64,000 nucleotides of DNA from CAYFKJ01 sp964528595 (GTDB lineage: Bacteria; Pseudomonadota; Alphaproteobacteria; UBA2966): assembly GCA_964528595.1 (NCBI GenBank), contig CAZGTM010000007.1:1-64000 (forward strand), written 5' to 3'. Every line of letters begins with the position of its first letter. Within the stretch, counting starts at the first letter, position 1. Of this stretch, positions 40,133-48,112 are shown one piece after another. Below the pieces are notes generated by a model. It had not been told where the DNA came from and ran no database searches. It saw only the letters and a list, made by a program, of their open reading frames with translations. A program made the position numbers and the translations under genes.

Positions 40133-40912
40133 ATGTCCGAGCCCACCAATTTCGATATCCACAGCGCCGAAAACGACATGCTCCTCGAACTGATTGACGA
40201 AGCGAAGGAGCAGGTCAATACGGTCGACGCGTTGGTAGATGCGGTCGGCCAAAAGAGCAAATCGCTCGCCGAATTGTTGTTTTCTGTCCAACAGTTGTCG
40301 TCGCTGCTGAGCCGCCCGTCGGAGAACGAGGATTATCGCACCCTCGGCATCGTCGGCCACCGTTTCGAGGACTATCTCACCAACGTCAGGGAACTGACGC
40401 CCAAGGGGCTGGCCGACGTCCGCACATTCGTCGAGGTGTTGGAGGACATGCTTGAGGGCAACGTGCCGATGGAAGGCGACGCTTCCCAGATCGTCCGTAC
40501 CCTGCCGGCCAAGGGCGGGTTCGACGATGAAGAGCTTGAGGTCCGCCACATCGAGGTCATGCTGGTGATGCTGCCCGGCACCGCGACGCGCTATGTGGAG
40601 CGCGAACTGCAGCAGTGCGGCTACCGGGTCTCGACCGTCAGCAGTACCTTTGATGCGCTGTCAATGATCATCCGCACCAAGCCCGATTTTGTCGTGGTGT
40701 TGGCCATGATGCCGGAACTGAACGGCATCGATTTGGCGATATCGCTGACGACCATGCCGGCCACCAGAAACGTGCCGCTGGCCCTGATCACCAGCCTTGA
40801 GGACGACGACGATTATCTGAACCTACTGCCCGCCAACGTGCCGGTCATCCACAAGGGCGAATCGTTCGGCGACGACCTGTTCAAGGCGTTGGACGACATG
40901 TTCCTGATTTAG
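40133..40912 (+). CDS. Degenerate receiver-domain protein with helical N-terminus
   Basis: A 259-residue protein. Residues about 10-115 are helical and acidic (ENDMLLELIDEAKEQVNTVD, LAELLFSVQQLSSLLS). Residues about 138-259 have the receiver fold pattern (QCGYRVSTVSSTFDALSMII, then VVVLAMMPELNGIDLAISL). The phospho-acceptor Asp is replaced by Leu190 or Ala191 before MMPELNG, and the acidic N-terminal pair is absent, while Thr220 and Lys241 remain. It is probably a pseudo-receiver used for protein binding, not phosphorylation. It stands alone and is divergent from the thioesterase gene. Confidence 0.75.
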   Translation: MSEPTNFDIHSAENDMLLELIDEAKEQVNTVDALVDAVGQKSKSLAELLFSVQQLSSLLSRPSENEDYRTLGIVGHRFEDYLTNVRELTPKGLADVRTFVEVLEDMLEGNVPMEGDASQIVRTLPAKGGFDDEELEVRHIEVMLVMLPGTATRYVERELQQCGYRVSTVSSTFDALSMIIRTKPDFVVVLAMMPELNGIDLAISLTTMPATRNVPLALITSLEDDDDYLNLLPANVPVIHKGESFGDDLFKALDDMFLI

Positions 40913-41005
40913 GACGGGTTCCCGCCGGGACTGGATTTTCAGACTGAATTTCGCTATAAAACCGCCCGAATTTTACTTTGAAAACCAATCGACCGAGGAA
41001 ATCGC

Positions 41006-41182
41006 ATGTCTGCGGAGGAAGCAAAATCGGGTTCGGACACCTCGACCGCGTCGTCGTCCGACAGTTCCGATACGTCGTCCAAGCAAAGCAAGGGCTTTAC
41101 CAGGGGCGAAAACCAGAAAGTTGTCACCGACAATTACCGTGACAATTGGGATGCCATTTTCGGCAAGAAACGCAAGCGCTAG
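41006..41182 (+). CDS. Small serine-rich protein with conserved-looking C-terminus
   Basis: A 58-residue protein translated by eye: ATG at 41006 follows GAGGAA by 6 bp, stop at 41182. The N-terminal half is Ser/Asp/Thr-rich and probably disordered (SGSDTSTASSSDSSDTSSKQ). The C-terminal half, GENQKVVTDNYRDNWDAIFG followed by KKRKR, is a typical folded or binding segment. No family is recognised with confidence. Confidence 0.6.
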   Translation: MSAEEAKSGSDTSTASSSDSSDTSSKQSKGFTRGENQKVVTDNYRDNWDAIFGKKRKR

Positions 41183-41407
41183 GCCTTTGCGGGCGCGGCC
41201 GTGCGGTGGAAACGCTTGACCGGCCGGCGCACAATCGTTAGGAGAGGCCCCAGCAGGTGCTCAGGGGCGCCTCTCCCGCCGAAAGTCTCCTCACCCTGAG
41301 TTAAGAACACGACCACGATCATCCTAATGGTTCTCAAAGCGCTTTCCGTAAAACGGAAACGCCTCATCTCACATATCCGAGGCGGCGCAATGAGCTAATG
41401 GCCCTCA

Positions 41408-41432
41408 GTGTTTCAAGCAAAACTTGAAACAC
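41408..41432. repeat. 10-bp perfect inverted repeat upstream of a small gene
   Basis: Arms GTGTTTCAAG and CTTGAAACAC around a CAAAA loop, 47 bp upstream of the next start codon. There is no T run, so it may be an operator or 5' mRNA hairpin. The surrounding stretch 41183-41479 holds no convincing gene. Confidence 0.5.
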
Positions 41433-41479
41433 CCCTGGATCATGCGGAGCGGGAACGATCCATAACAGGAGCAACTGTT

Positions 41480-41998
41480 ATGACTGATTCCGTCGAGGCG
41501 CTGAAAAACCGCGCCCGAATTCTTCACCGAAATGCCAAGTCTTTGGACGCCCAGGCGCTCAAACAGCTGCGCACGGAACCTGAGCTGCGCAAGTTCGACG
41601 ATGAAGCCTTGTTGAGGGCGCTCAAACGCCGGCATTGTTTGGCCGCGATCGCTCGCGAGTTCGGCTTCGAGGGCTGGTCTCACGCCGCCTGCGTCTTGGG
41701 CGGTAAGCCCACCGACGATTACGGCAAATTGCTCTATCCGAGGGGCTGCGCTGCGCACACGAATATCTGGTCGGCATCCTACGAGGAAGCCCGTGACATC
41801 CGCGAGCAGCACGGCGGTTTTCTCCTGGCCTACCAGCGTCAGTTCATCGTTGTGGAGGACGAGTTTATCCGCACGATGGGTCTCGACCCGGACGACCCGG
41901 ATTGGGCTGAGATGGGCCGGGACTGGATCAAGCCGGCCGATCCGTCTGCCCGTCAACGGCTCTACGGCAAACTCATCGATCATGCGATCGGGCGTTAA
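41480..41998 (+). CDS. Hypothetical protein, 172 residues
   Basis: ATG at 41480 follows AGGAG by 7 bp; the frame is open further upstream but crosses the inverted repeat. The protein is mostly helical and charged, with EALKNRARILHRNAKSLDAQ, LRALKRRHCLAAIAREFGFE followed by GWSHA, and a C-terminal MGLDPDDPDWAEMGRDWIKP segment. The AREFGFEGWSHA text resembles the linker seen before ankyrin-like repeats in some proteobacterial proteins, but no repeats follow. No function can be assigned. Confidence 0.7.
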   Translation: MTDSVEALKNRARILHRNAKSLDAQALKQLRTEPELRKFDDEALLRALKRRHCLAAIAREFGFEGWSHAACVLGGKPTDDYGKLLYPRGCAAHTNIWSASYEEARDIREQHGGFLLAYQRQFIVVEDEFIRTMGLDPDDPDWAEMGRDWIKPADPSARQRLYGKLIDHAIGR

Positions 41999-42096
41999 TC
42001 GGGAAACCGGTTCCCCGGTGGGGAACCGGATTTTCCGCCAAACTGGATTGCGTTAGACTGTCACGCTCCGAAAACAGCGAACGGGACCGATCAGCC

Positions 42097-43080
42097 GTGA
42101 AACGCGATCCGAAAGAAATCAAGGAAAGCTATAAGCCTGATCCCGGGCTGCTGGATCTGCGGCCCGAAATTTCCGGCAACAAGATCAACGGCCAGGGTGA
42201 AACCGACTTCCGGCGGCCGACGCCGATCTACTGGCAGGATCCGGACAGCATTCCACACGGCGAAATGCAAAAATGGTTCGGCCAGCAGCCGATGATCGAC
42301 GACGTCATCGAGGCCTTTACGCGCCGGGCCGAAATCCATGCCACCCCCTTGCCGGAGCAGGCGCGGGAAACTGTCGAACACGCCCCGGAAGATTGGGCCG
42401 GCATTGTTCATGAACAAGCCAAACAGCGCGGCGCCGACCTGGTGGGCATCACGCGCTTCAACGAGGAATGGGTCTACGACCGGTGTGAAAGCCACGGGTT
42501 GCCCTGGATCGTCATGATCGGCGGTGAGCAGGATTATGAAACGATGCTCAACGTACCGGACCAGGTCGCCGGCGCCGAAGTGCTCAATCAATATGGCGAA
42601 GTGCTCAAGTCCGCCCGCACCCTGGCCGGCTGGATCCTCGAGCAGGGTTTCCGCGCCGTCCCGGTCGGCGCGCCGAGCCATGCCACCTTCGTCATGATCC
42701 CGCCGGCGCTGGAGTGCGGCTTCGGTGAATTAGGCAAGCACGGCTCCATCATCAACCGCAAGCTCGGCTCGAACTTCCGCCTCAGCGCCGTGCTCACAGA
42801 CATGCCCCTGGTCGCGCAGCCCTCGGACGAGTTCGGTGCGGACGATTTCTGCACGCACTGCAAGGTCTGCGAAAACGCCTGCCCGGTCGACGCCATCAGC
42901 CCGGCCAAGACCTGGATCCGCGGCGTCGAGCGCTGGTACGTCGATTTCGACCGCTGCATCCCGTTCTTCAACGAACATCTGGGTTGTTCGATCTGCACGA
43001 CTGTCTGCCCCTGGAGCCGTCCGGGCGTGGCTGAAAATCTGACGCAGAAACTGGCCCGCCGCGGCGGCAAAGACGACTGA
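42097..43080 (+). CDS. Reductive-dehalogenase/QueG-like protein with two [4Fe-4S] clusters
   Basis: A 327-residue protein from GTG 42097. The C-terminal ferredoxin part has Cys252, 255, 258 and 262 (FCTHCKVCENACPVDAI) and Cys287, 297, 300 and 304 (GCSICTTVCPWSRPG), enough for two [4Fe-4S] clusters. The middle has GADLVGITRFNEEWVY and CGFGELGKHGSIINRKLGSN with RLSAVLTDMPL, as in the cobalamin-binding region of reductive dehalogenases and epoxyqueuosine reductase. There is no twin-arginine signal and no membrane anchor gene, so a cytoplasmic role is likely. Substrate unknown. Confidence 0.75.
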   Translation: MKRDPKEIKESYKPDPGLLDLRPEISGNKINGQGETDFRRPTPIYWQDPDSIPHGEMQKWFGQQPMIDDVIEAFTRRAEIHATPLPEQARETVEHAPEDWAGIVHEQAKQRGADLVGITRFNEEWVYDRCESHGLPWIVMIGGEQDYETMLNVPDQVAGAEVLNQYGEVLKSARTLAGWILEQGFRAVPVGAPSHATFVMIPPALECGFGELGKHGSIINRKLGSNFRLSAVLTDMPLVAQPSDEFGADDFCTHCKVCENACPVDAISPAKTWIRGVERWYVDFDRCIPFFNEHLGCSICTTVCPWSRPGVAENLTQKLARRGGKDD

Positions 43081-43090
43081 AGAGACTTTT

Positions 43091-43954
43091 TCAGAGTACG
43101 ACGCGGTGCTCGGCCTGTCCTCGTGCGTCAGTTTCGAAAACAAAAGTTTTTCCGGCGTCCGGCTGCTTCCGGCGCTTCTCCTCGCTCATGTTCCGGCAAC
43201 AGGAGGTGACGTAAAGACTGGAAAGATCGGCGCCGCCAAAGGCCGGGCAGGTGATGTAGACGGTGGGCAGCGACAGCGTATCCAGCAGCTCCCCGTCCGC
43301 AGAATAACGAGCCACGCTGTAGCCGCCGTAGCGGGCGTTCCAGAAATTGCCCTGCACGTCGACAACGGAGCCGTCGGCGCCGAATTTCTCGCCTCTGACG
43401 TCGATAAACACGTCTGGCTCGCCCAGCGGCCAGCCGTCAGCCGGGTCCAGCCTCTGGCGCATGACCTGTCCCTGCATGGTATCGGTGAAATACGCGACGC
43501 CGCCATCGGGCGAAAAGCACATGGCGTTGGGCACCGTGATACCGGAATAGAGCGCGCGCACTTCTCCCCGGTAGTAGCGGTAGATCGTGCCGATCTTCTC
43601 CTCGTGGGCGCACCCCATGGTGCCAATCCAGAAACCGCCGAACGGATCAGCTCGCCCGTCGTTGGAGCGCGTCAGGGGATTGTCGTCTTCCAGGGGGACG
43701 ACGACTTCGCTGTCGCCGCTTTCGATGTCGAAGCGCGAAAGGGCGGAAGCGCTGGCGATCAGCAGGTTGTCGCGGTCGATCCAGCCGGCGGCGGAGACCG
43801 GTTCGCCGAACTGCCATTGACGCAAGTCATCGCCGGCGCGGTGGTAGAGTTTCTGCGACACGATATCGAACCAGAACAGTTCCCCGCGTTCCGGATGCCA
43901 AAGCGGGCCCTCACCCAACACGTTGACTGTTTGGTCGTAGATTTCCGCAGTCAC
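43091..43954 (-). CDS. SMP-30/gluconolactonase-family protein
   Basis: A 287-residue beta-propeller. Family features are VLGEGPLWHPERGELFWFDI (metal-ligand Glu in GEGP), the SNDGRADPFGGFWIGTMG segment (Asn and Asp ligands), and TVPNAMCFSPDGGVAYFTDT. It should be a metal-dependent lactonase acting on a sugar lactone. It is convergent with the iron-sulfur protein gene, with only 10 bp between stops, and follows the TAXI gene on the same strand by 41 bp. Confidence 0.88.
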   Translation of the reverse strand: MTAEIYDQTVNVLGEGPLWHPERGELFWFDIVSQKLYHRAGDDLRQWQFGEPVSAAGWIDRDNLLIASASALSRFDIESGDSEVVVPLEDDNPLTRSNDGRADPFGGFWIGTMGCAHEEKIGTIYRYYRGEVRALYSGITVPNAMCFSPDGGVAYFTDTMQGQVMRQRLDPADGWPLGEPDVFIDVRGEKFGADGSVVDVQGNFWNARYGGYSVARYSADGELLDTLSLPTVYITCPAFGGADLSSLYVTSCCRNMSEEKRRKQPDAGKTFVFETDARGQAEHRVVL

Positions 43955-43995
43955 TGGTTATCTCCTCCTGCACTCATTGGCTTTTTTCGGCAGCG

Positions 43996-45324
43996 TTAGT
44001 CGTCAAGCTTGCGGCGCAGCAGTTCGATGTGGAGACGCAGCGTGTAGGCGCCGGAGGCAAAACCGGCGGGGACGGAGACCTGCTCGACCGAATCCTCGAT
44101 TTCGCCGAGCCTCCGCCTGGCTTCTTCCTTGGATATTTCACCCAACCTCATCCGGTCGTCGACGGACTGGAGTTCCTTGTACCAGCGGTCGACCTTGGAG
44201 CGCATGCGCCAGCGGTAGGCGGGCGGTAAAATCTTGAACAGCGGATACAAGAGTGTCAGCAGCGGCAGCAGCATGATTTTCAGCCGGTCCAGCAGATTGG
44301 CGGCGCTGAACGGCAGATAACGCTGAAGGAACGGCGGGCCGCGTTCGTAAAAGCGATCGGCGGTCGGCTCCAGGGGGTAGCTGACATAGTGCGGGGATGG
44401 GAATTCACCGGCCGCCTCCAGGTGGCTGCCATGCCGGTGGATGTCGTGCATCGTCAGCAGAAAGAGATCGATCAGTACCGGATGCAGGCGTTCATTGGCG
44501 ACGATGGTGGCGGCGGGGGCCAACAGCACGGTATCTTCCGCCGGCAGGTTGAGCGCGAGATCGACCGTCCCCTTGGGCAGAACGACCTTGGAGAGGAAGC
44601 TGTTGCGCCGCAGGTAGGCATCCGCGCGTTCGAAACTCATCAGCGAGATGGTCGGCTGACTAAGCAGCCTGCGCACCGTTTTGGAAGTAACAGAGGTAAC
44701 GAATATGGCGGCGTCTACCTCGCCCGCGCTCAGAGCGTCGGCCGATTTGGCGCCGCCGATTTCGACGATCCCGGTATTCTCTCCCGTGATGCCGTTGTCC
44801 GCCAATAGGTTGAGCGCGACCGCCCGGGTGCCGCTGCCCTTGCCGCCGACGGCGATGCGTTTGCCGGCCAACTCGGTCAAGCGGCGGGGGTTGGCCTTGT
44901 CGCGGACGAACACCCAGATGGGTTCATAATAGATACTGCCGAGCGCTTGAAGGTTCGGATGATCGGCGGCTTTGCCGATGCCGCCCTGGAGGAACGCCAC
45001 CTCGATGTCGCCGTCTTCGTCCTTCAGATGGTCGAGATTTTGCGACGAACCCGCCGATGATTTGAGCACAAGGTCGATGCCCTCCTCGGCAAACCGGTCG
45101 GCGTAAGCCTTGCCGAAGGCGTGATATGCCCCGCTTTGCGAGCCGGTTGCCATCACCACCCGGTCCGGGGCGGCGGGATCGACGAACTGATAGGCCAGGA
45201 CGAAACCGGCGATCACCAGGGCGACTGCGGGGGTTACAATACCGGCCTGCGCCCACAGGCTTTTGATCAGCCGTCGGCGGTTGTGGCCGTTGGATGTGTC
45301 CGGGGCGCCGTCCTTGTCTGACAT
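43996..45324 (-). CDS. Membrane-anchored TAXI-family solute-binding protein
   Basis: A 442-residue protein. An N-terminal span (about residues 27-47, GIVTPAVALVIAGFVLAYQF) anchors it. The TAXI solute-binding domain follows with VVMATGSQSGAYHAFGKAYA, LKSSAGSSQNLDHLKDEDGD and AVGGKGSGTRAVALNLLADN. A second hydrophobic segment near residues 340-362 (RLKIMLLPLLTLLYPLFKIL) precedes a charged helical tail (KVDRWYKELQSVDDRMRLGE). No TRAP membrane subunits are nearby, so it may act as a sensor or with a distant transporter. Confidence 0.82.
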   Translation of the reverse strand: MSDKDGAPDTSNGHNRRRLIKSLWAQAGIVTPAVALVIAGFVLAYQFVDPAAPDRVVMATGSQSGAYHAFGKAYADRFAEEGIDLVLKSSAGSSQNLDHLKDEDGDIEVAFLQGGIGKAADHPNLQALGSIYYEPIWVFVRDKANPRRLTELAGKRIAVGGKGSGTRAVALNLLADNGITGENTGIVEIGGAKSADALSAGEVDAAIFVTSVTSKTVRRLLSQPTISLMSFERADAYLRRNSFLSKVVLPKGTVDLALNLPAEDTVLLAPAATIVANERLHPVLIDLFLLTMHDIHRHGSHLEAAGEFPSPHYVSYPLEPTADRFYERGPPFLQRYLPFSAANLLDRLKIMLLPLLTLLYPLFKILPPAYRWRMRSKVDRWYKELQSVDDRMRLGEISKEEARRRLGEIEDSVEQVSVPAGFASGAYTLRLHIELLRRKLDD

Positions 45325-45342
45325 GCTCGTTACCTCGATCGG

Positions 45343-46200
45343 TTAGCGAAGTTCGGCGTGGGCTTGCATGGCAAGCCGGCCCTCGGCGTCAGCGGCCCAA
45401 AGCTCGACCTGTCCGTCGGTCTCACGGCCATTGATGGTGAAGGGCGCCGTATCGATCAGCGGCCCCATGGCCCGGAAATCAAACTTGGCGACATCGGCGC
45501 CGGGCAGATATTTTCCCACCGATCCGATCAACAGCGTCGAGGTAAACGGCCCGTGGACGACCAGCCCCGGGTAGCCTTCCACCTCCAGGCAATATTGCCG
45601 GTCGTAATGGATGCGGTGACTGTTGAAGGTCAACGCGGAATAGCGGAACAGCTGGACCGGATCGGGGTGGACCGTCTCCGACCAATCCGCTCCGGTCGGC
45701 GCCGCCGGCGGTTCCGGTGGTTTGGCGTCCGCCGCGTCGTCCTCCCGGTAGACGATGTCGTGCTCCTCCCAAAGCCGGCATTCGCCGCCGACCAGGAAAT
45801 CGTACCGCACGGTAACGAAGCACAGTTCGCCCGTGCGTCCGGTTTTGGGTTGGATTTTTGTGATCGTTGAACGTTTGGTGGCGCTCTCCCCGATGCGCAA
45901 CGGTTCATTGACCTCAACCCTTCCGCCCGCCCACATCCGCCTGGGCAGAGGGAGGGGAGGGAAGAAATCACCTTTTTCCGGATGGCCGTCGCGGCCCAAT
46001 TCGGACTGTCTGGCGCCGCTGAGAAAATAGATCCAGTGCCACAGCGGCGGCAGGGGATCGCCCGGACCGGGTACCGGAAAATCGCAATCGAAGGTGGCGT
46101 GGAACAGCGCCGCTTGTCCGGCCGCGATCTCGTCATCCATGCTCTCGGTTTTGCCGATCCAGTCGGAAACGGTCTCTTGGTCAATTGCCGTCTGTGTCAT
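45343..46200 (-). CDS. MaoC-like/FAS1-type hydratase (mesaconyl-C4-CoA or itaconyl-CoA hydratase type)
   Basis: A 285-residue double-hotdog protein. The N-terminal domain (PLPPLWHWIYFLSGARQSEL, LPLPRRMWAGGRVEVNEPLR) and C-terminal domain (LFRYSALTFNSHRIHYDRQY, with the Asn and His of the hydratase site, then GYPGLVVHGPFTSTLL) match the family that hydrates 3-methylfumaryl-CoA, mesaconyl-C4-CoA or related thioesters. The start of thiN overlaps its end region upstream by 4 bp, so the two are co-transcribed. The precise CoA ester is not determined. Confidence 0.82.
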   Translation of the reverse strand: MTQTAIDQETVSDWIGKTESMDDEIAAGQAALFHATFDCDFPVPGPGDPLPPLWHWIYFLSGARQSELGRDGHPEKGDFFPPLPLPRRMWAGGRVEVNEPLRIGESATKRSTITKIQPKTGRTGELCFVTVRYDFLVGGECRLWEEHDIVYREDDAADAKPPEPPAAPTGADWSETVHPDPVQLFRYSALTFNSHRIHYDRQYCLEVEGYPGLVVHGPFTSTLLIGSVGKYLPGADVAKFDFRAMGPLIDTAPFTINGRETDGQVELWAADAEGRLAMQAHAELR

Positions 46201-46880
46201 GTCGTCTCACCCATCATCATATCCAGCATGGTGTCGAGCAGATTATTGGAGAGGACGACGGCGTAGGCCGCGTCTCCCGGCGCCCGAGGAGTTATTCGAA
46301 CCGGATCGGCCGTGACCCTGTTCGATGTTCCGATCCGCCCGCCCTGCTTCATCGTCAGTTCGTCGAGCGCATATTCGAGGCCCTCGGACCGGTCGAACGA
46401 GACCGTTTCCATGGGATAAACGGAGAAGCGCGCGCCCAAGGGCAGGGACATTTCAAAAGCGCCGCTGGTGACCGTCAAGAGATCAATTGAGTCGATCAGC
46501 AGGATGGATTTTTCCCGATGGTACTTCATTAACACGTGCAACGAGGCCAGGGAGTGATCGAGCCGCCGGCCAAGGAAACCGAAAGCGAGGTAGAGCGGCG
46601 CGTCGGTCGCGTAGAGGCATTTCTCGAAATCCGTGGTTTCCTGCTCCGCCAGGTGCAGGATTTCCGTGCGTCCATCCCAGCGTTCCCGGTCGACCAGTGA
46701 ATCGAGGTCGCCGATAATCATATCGGGCGGCGCTTCCGAGGGCGGCATGTCGTTGGCGCCGCCGTCGGCCGCCACCAGCGGAAAGCCCCGGGCGCGCAGT
46801 TCCCCTACCGCCTGCCAATCGACCTCGCCGCCCCCGACAAGGACGAGCGGGTCCGGGAATTTCCGGGGTTTATTATCCAT
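46197..46880 (-). CDS. thiN: Thiamine diphosphokinase
   Basis: A 227-residue protein starting at ATG 46880 after GAAGAG. Family features are LVLVGGGEVDWQAVGELRAR, VAADGGANDMPPSEAPPDMI, IIGDLDSLVDRERWD and QETTDFEKCLYA (Asp residues for Mg and ATP), then FGFLGRRLDHSLASLHVLMK. It transfers diphosphate from ATP to thiamine to form TPP. It is divergent from the thiBPQ transporter genes; the TPP riboswitch lies on the plus strand and does not cover this transcript. Confidence 0.87.
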   Translation of the reverse strand: MDNKPRKFPDPLVLVGGGEVDWQAVGELRARGFPLVAADGGANDMPPSEAPPDMIIGDLDSLVDRERWDGRTEILHLAEQETTDFEKCLYATDAPLYLAFGFLGRRLDHSLASLHVLMKYHREKSILLIDSIDLLTVTSGAFEMSLPLGARFSVYPMETVSFDRSEGLEYALDELTMKQGGRIGTSNRVTADPVRITPRAPGDAAYAVVLSNNLLDTMLDMMMGETT

Positions 46881-46938
46881 CTGCACTCTTCGCGTTTCCC
46901 ATCGCTTGCTTCCGGACACTATATCCTTATATTGAGCC

Positions 46939-47020
46939 TGTCTCTCTGGGGTGCCCGATAGGGCTGAGAAAAACCCATTGAACCTGAACCAGATCATGCT
47001 GGCGGAGGAAGTCGGAGACG
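46939..47020 (+). ncRNA. TPP riboswitch (THI element)
   Basis: The aptamer is recognised from TCTGGGGTGCCC, GGGCTGAGAAAAACCC (the invariant CTGAGA at 46964-46969) and ACCTGAACCAGATCATGCTG followed by GCGGAGGAAG. Helix P1 can form between GTCTC (46940-46944) and GAGAC (47015-47019). It ends 70 bp before the thiB start. A short imperfect stem (AAAGGTA with TACCCTTT) follows at about 47022-47045 and may belong to the expression platform. Confidence 0.93.
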
Positions 47021-47089
47021 AAAAGGTACCTTAAATACCCTTTCGAAAACTCATCCACCGCCGCCCAACGCTAATAAGAGGGCGAGTTG

Positions 47090-48112
47090 ATGAAACGAAT
47101 TACCATTCCCAACCTCGGGCTCCTGCTGGGGCTCGCGCTTTTGGTCTGCGGCGCTGCGACGACGCAGGCCGCCGACAGACCGGTGCTCACCGTCTATACC
47201 TACGACGCCTTCGCGGCGGAGTGGGGACCGGCGCCGGCCATCAAGAAATCGTTCGAGGCCGAATGCGGCTGCACGCTTGATTTCGTCGCCATGGAGTCCT
47301 CCATCGGCATCTTGCGCAAACTTCAGCTGGAGGGTGCGAACACCAAAGCCGACATCGCTTTGGGGCTCGATTCCAACCTGACGGACGTGGCCCGCAAGAC
47401 GGGTTTGTTCGACGTCCACCAGGCCGACACCGCCAACCTCGCGCTGCCGGTGACGTGGTCGGACGACACGTTCGTGCCGTTTGACTACGGCTACTTTGCC
47501 TTCGTCTACAACAGTGAAAAGCTCAAGGACGCCCCGTCTTCATTCAAGGCCCTGGCGCAACGCGGCGGCGATTTCAAGATCGTCATCCAGGACCCGCGCT
47601 CCAGCACGCCGGGGTTGGGTCTGCTGCTGTGGATCAAGGAAGCGTACGGCGATGAAGCTGCGGACATCTGGAGCAAACTGGCGCCGAAGATCCTGACGGT
47701 GACTAAGGGCTGGTCGGACGCCTATGGCCTGTTCCTCAAGGGCGAGGCCGACATGGTGCTGTCGTACACAACCTCGCCGGCCTATCACCTGATCGCCGAA
47801 AAGGATGCACGCTTCAAGTCGGCGGCCTTTTCCGAGGGGCACTACATGCAGGTTGAAGTCGCCGGCGTCGTGAAGTCGACCAAGCAACCGAAGCTCGCCC
47901 GGCGCTTCATGCAGTTCATCCTGTCCGACGGTTTCCAAAGCGCCATACCCACGGGCAACTGGATGTACCCCGCGGCAAAGACGGCTGCTGAACTGCCCGA
48001 GGGTTTCGCCGCGCTTCAGGTACCGGCAAAATCACTGCTGATGTCGAGCGCCGAGGTTGAGAAGCACCAAAAGGCCTGGATCGGCGAATGGCTGTCGGCG
48101 CTCAACCGGTAA
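47090..48112 (+). CDS. thiB: Thiamine ABC transporter substrate-binding protein
   Basis: A 340-residue periplasmic protein. ATG at 47090 is chosen over TTG at 47087; GAGGG lies just upstream. A Sec signal peptide (NLGLLLGLALLVCGAATTQA) is cleaved before ADRPV. The mature protein has LTVYTYDAFAAEWGPAPAIK, VAMESSIGILRKLQLEGANT and PVTWSDDTFVPFDYGYFAFV, typical of ThiB. It binds thiamine or TPP for import. The TPP riboswitch upstream supports this role. Confidence 0.93.
   Translation: MKRITIPNLGLLLGLALLVCGAATTQAADRPVLTVYTYDAFAAEWGPAPAIKKSFEAECGCTLDFVAMESSIGILRKLQLEGANTKADIALGLDSNLTDVARKTGLFDVHQADTANLALPVTWSDDTFVPFDYGYFAFVYNSEKLKDAPSSFKALAQRGGDFKIVIQDPRSSTPGLGLLLWIKEAYGDEAADIWSKLAPKILTVTKGWSDAYGLFLKGEADMVLSYTTSPAYHLIAEKDARFKSAAFSEGHYMQVEVAGVVKSTKQPKLARRFMQFILSDGFQSAIPTGNWMYPAAKTAAELPEGFAALQVPAKSLLMSSAEVEKHQKAWIGEWLSALNR

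Noticed and set aside
41179..41367. 62-codon minus-strand frame between two small genes
   Set aside because: No ribosome-binding site or family resemblance, and it contains a small hairpin. Composition does not favour coding.
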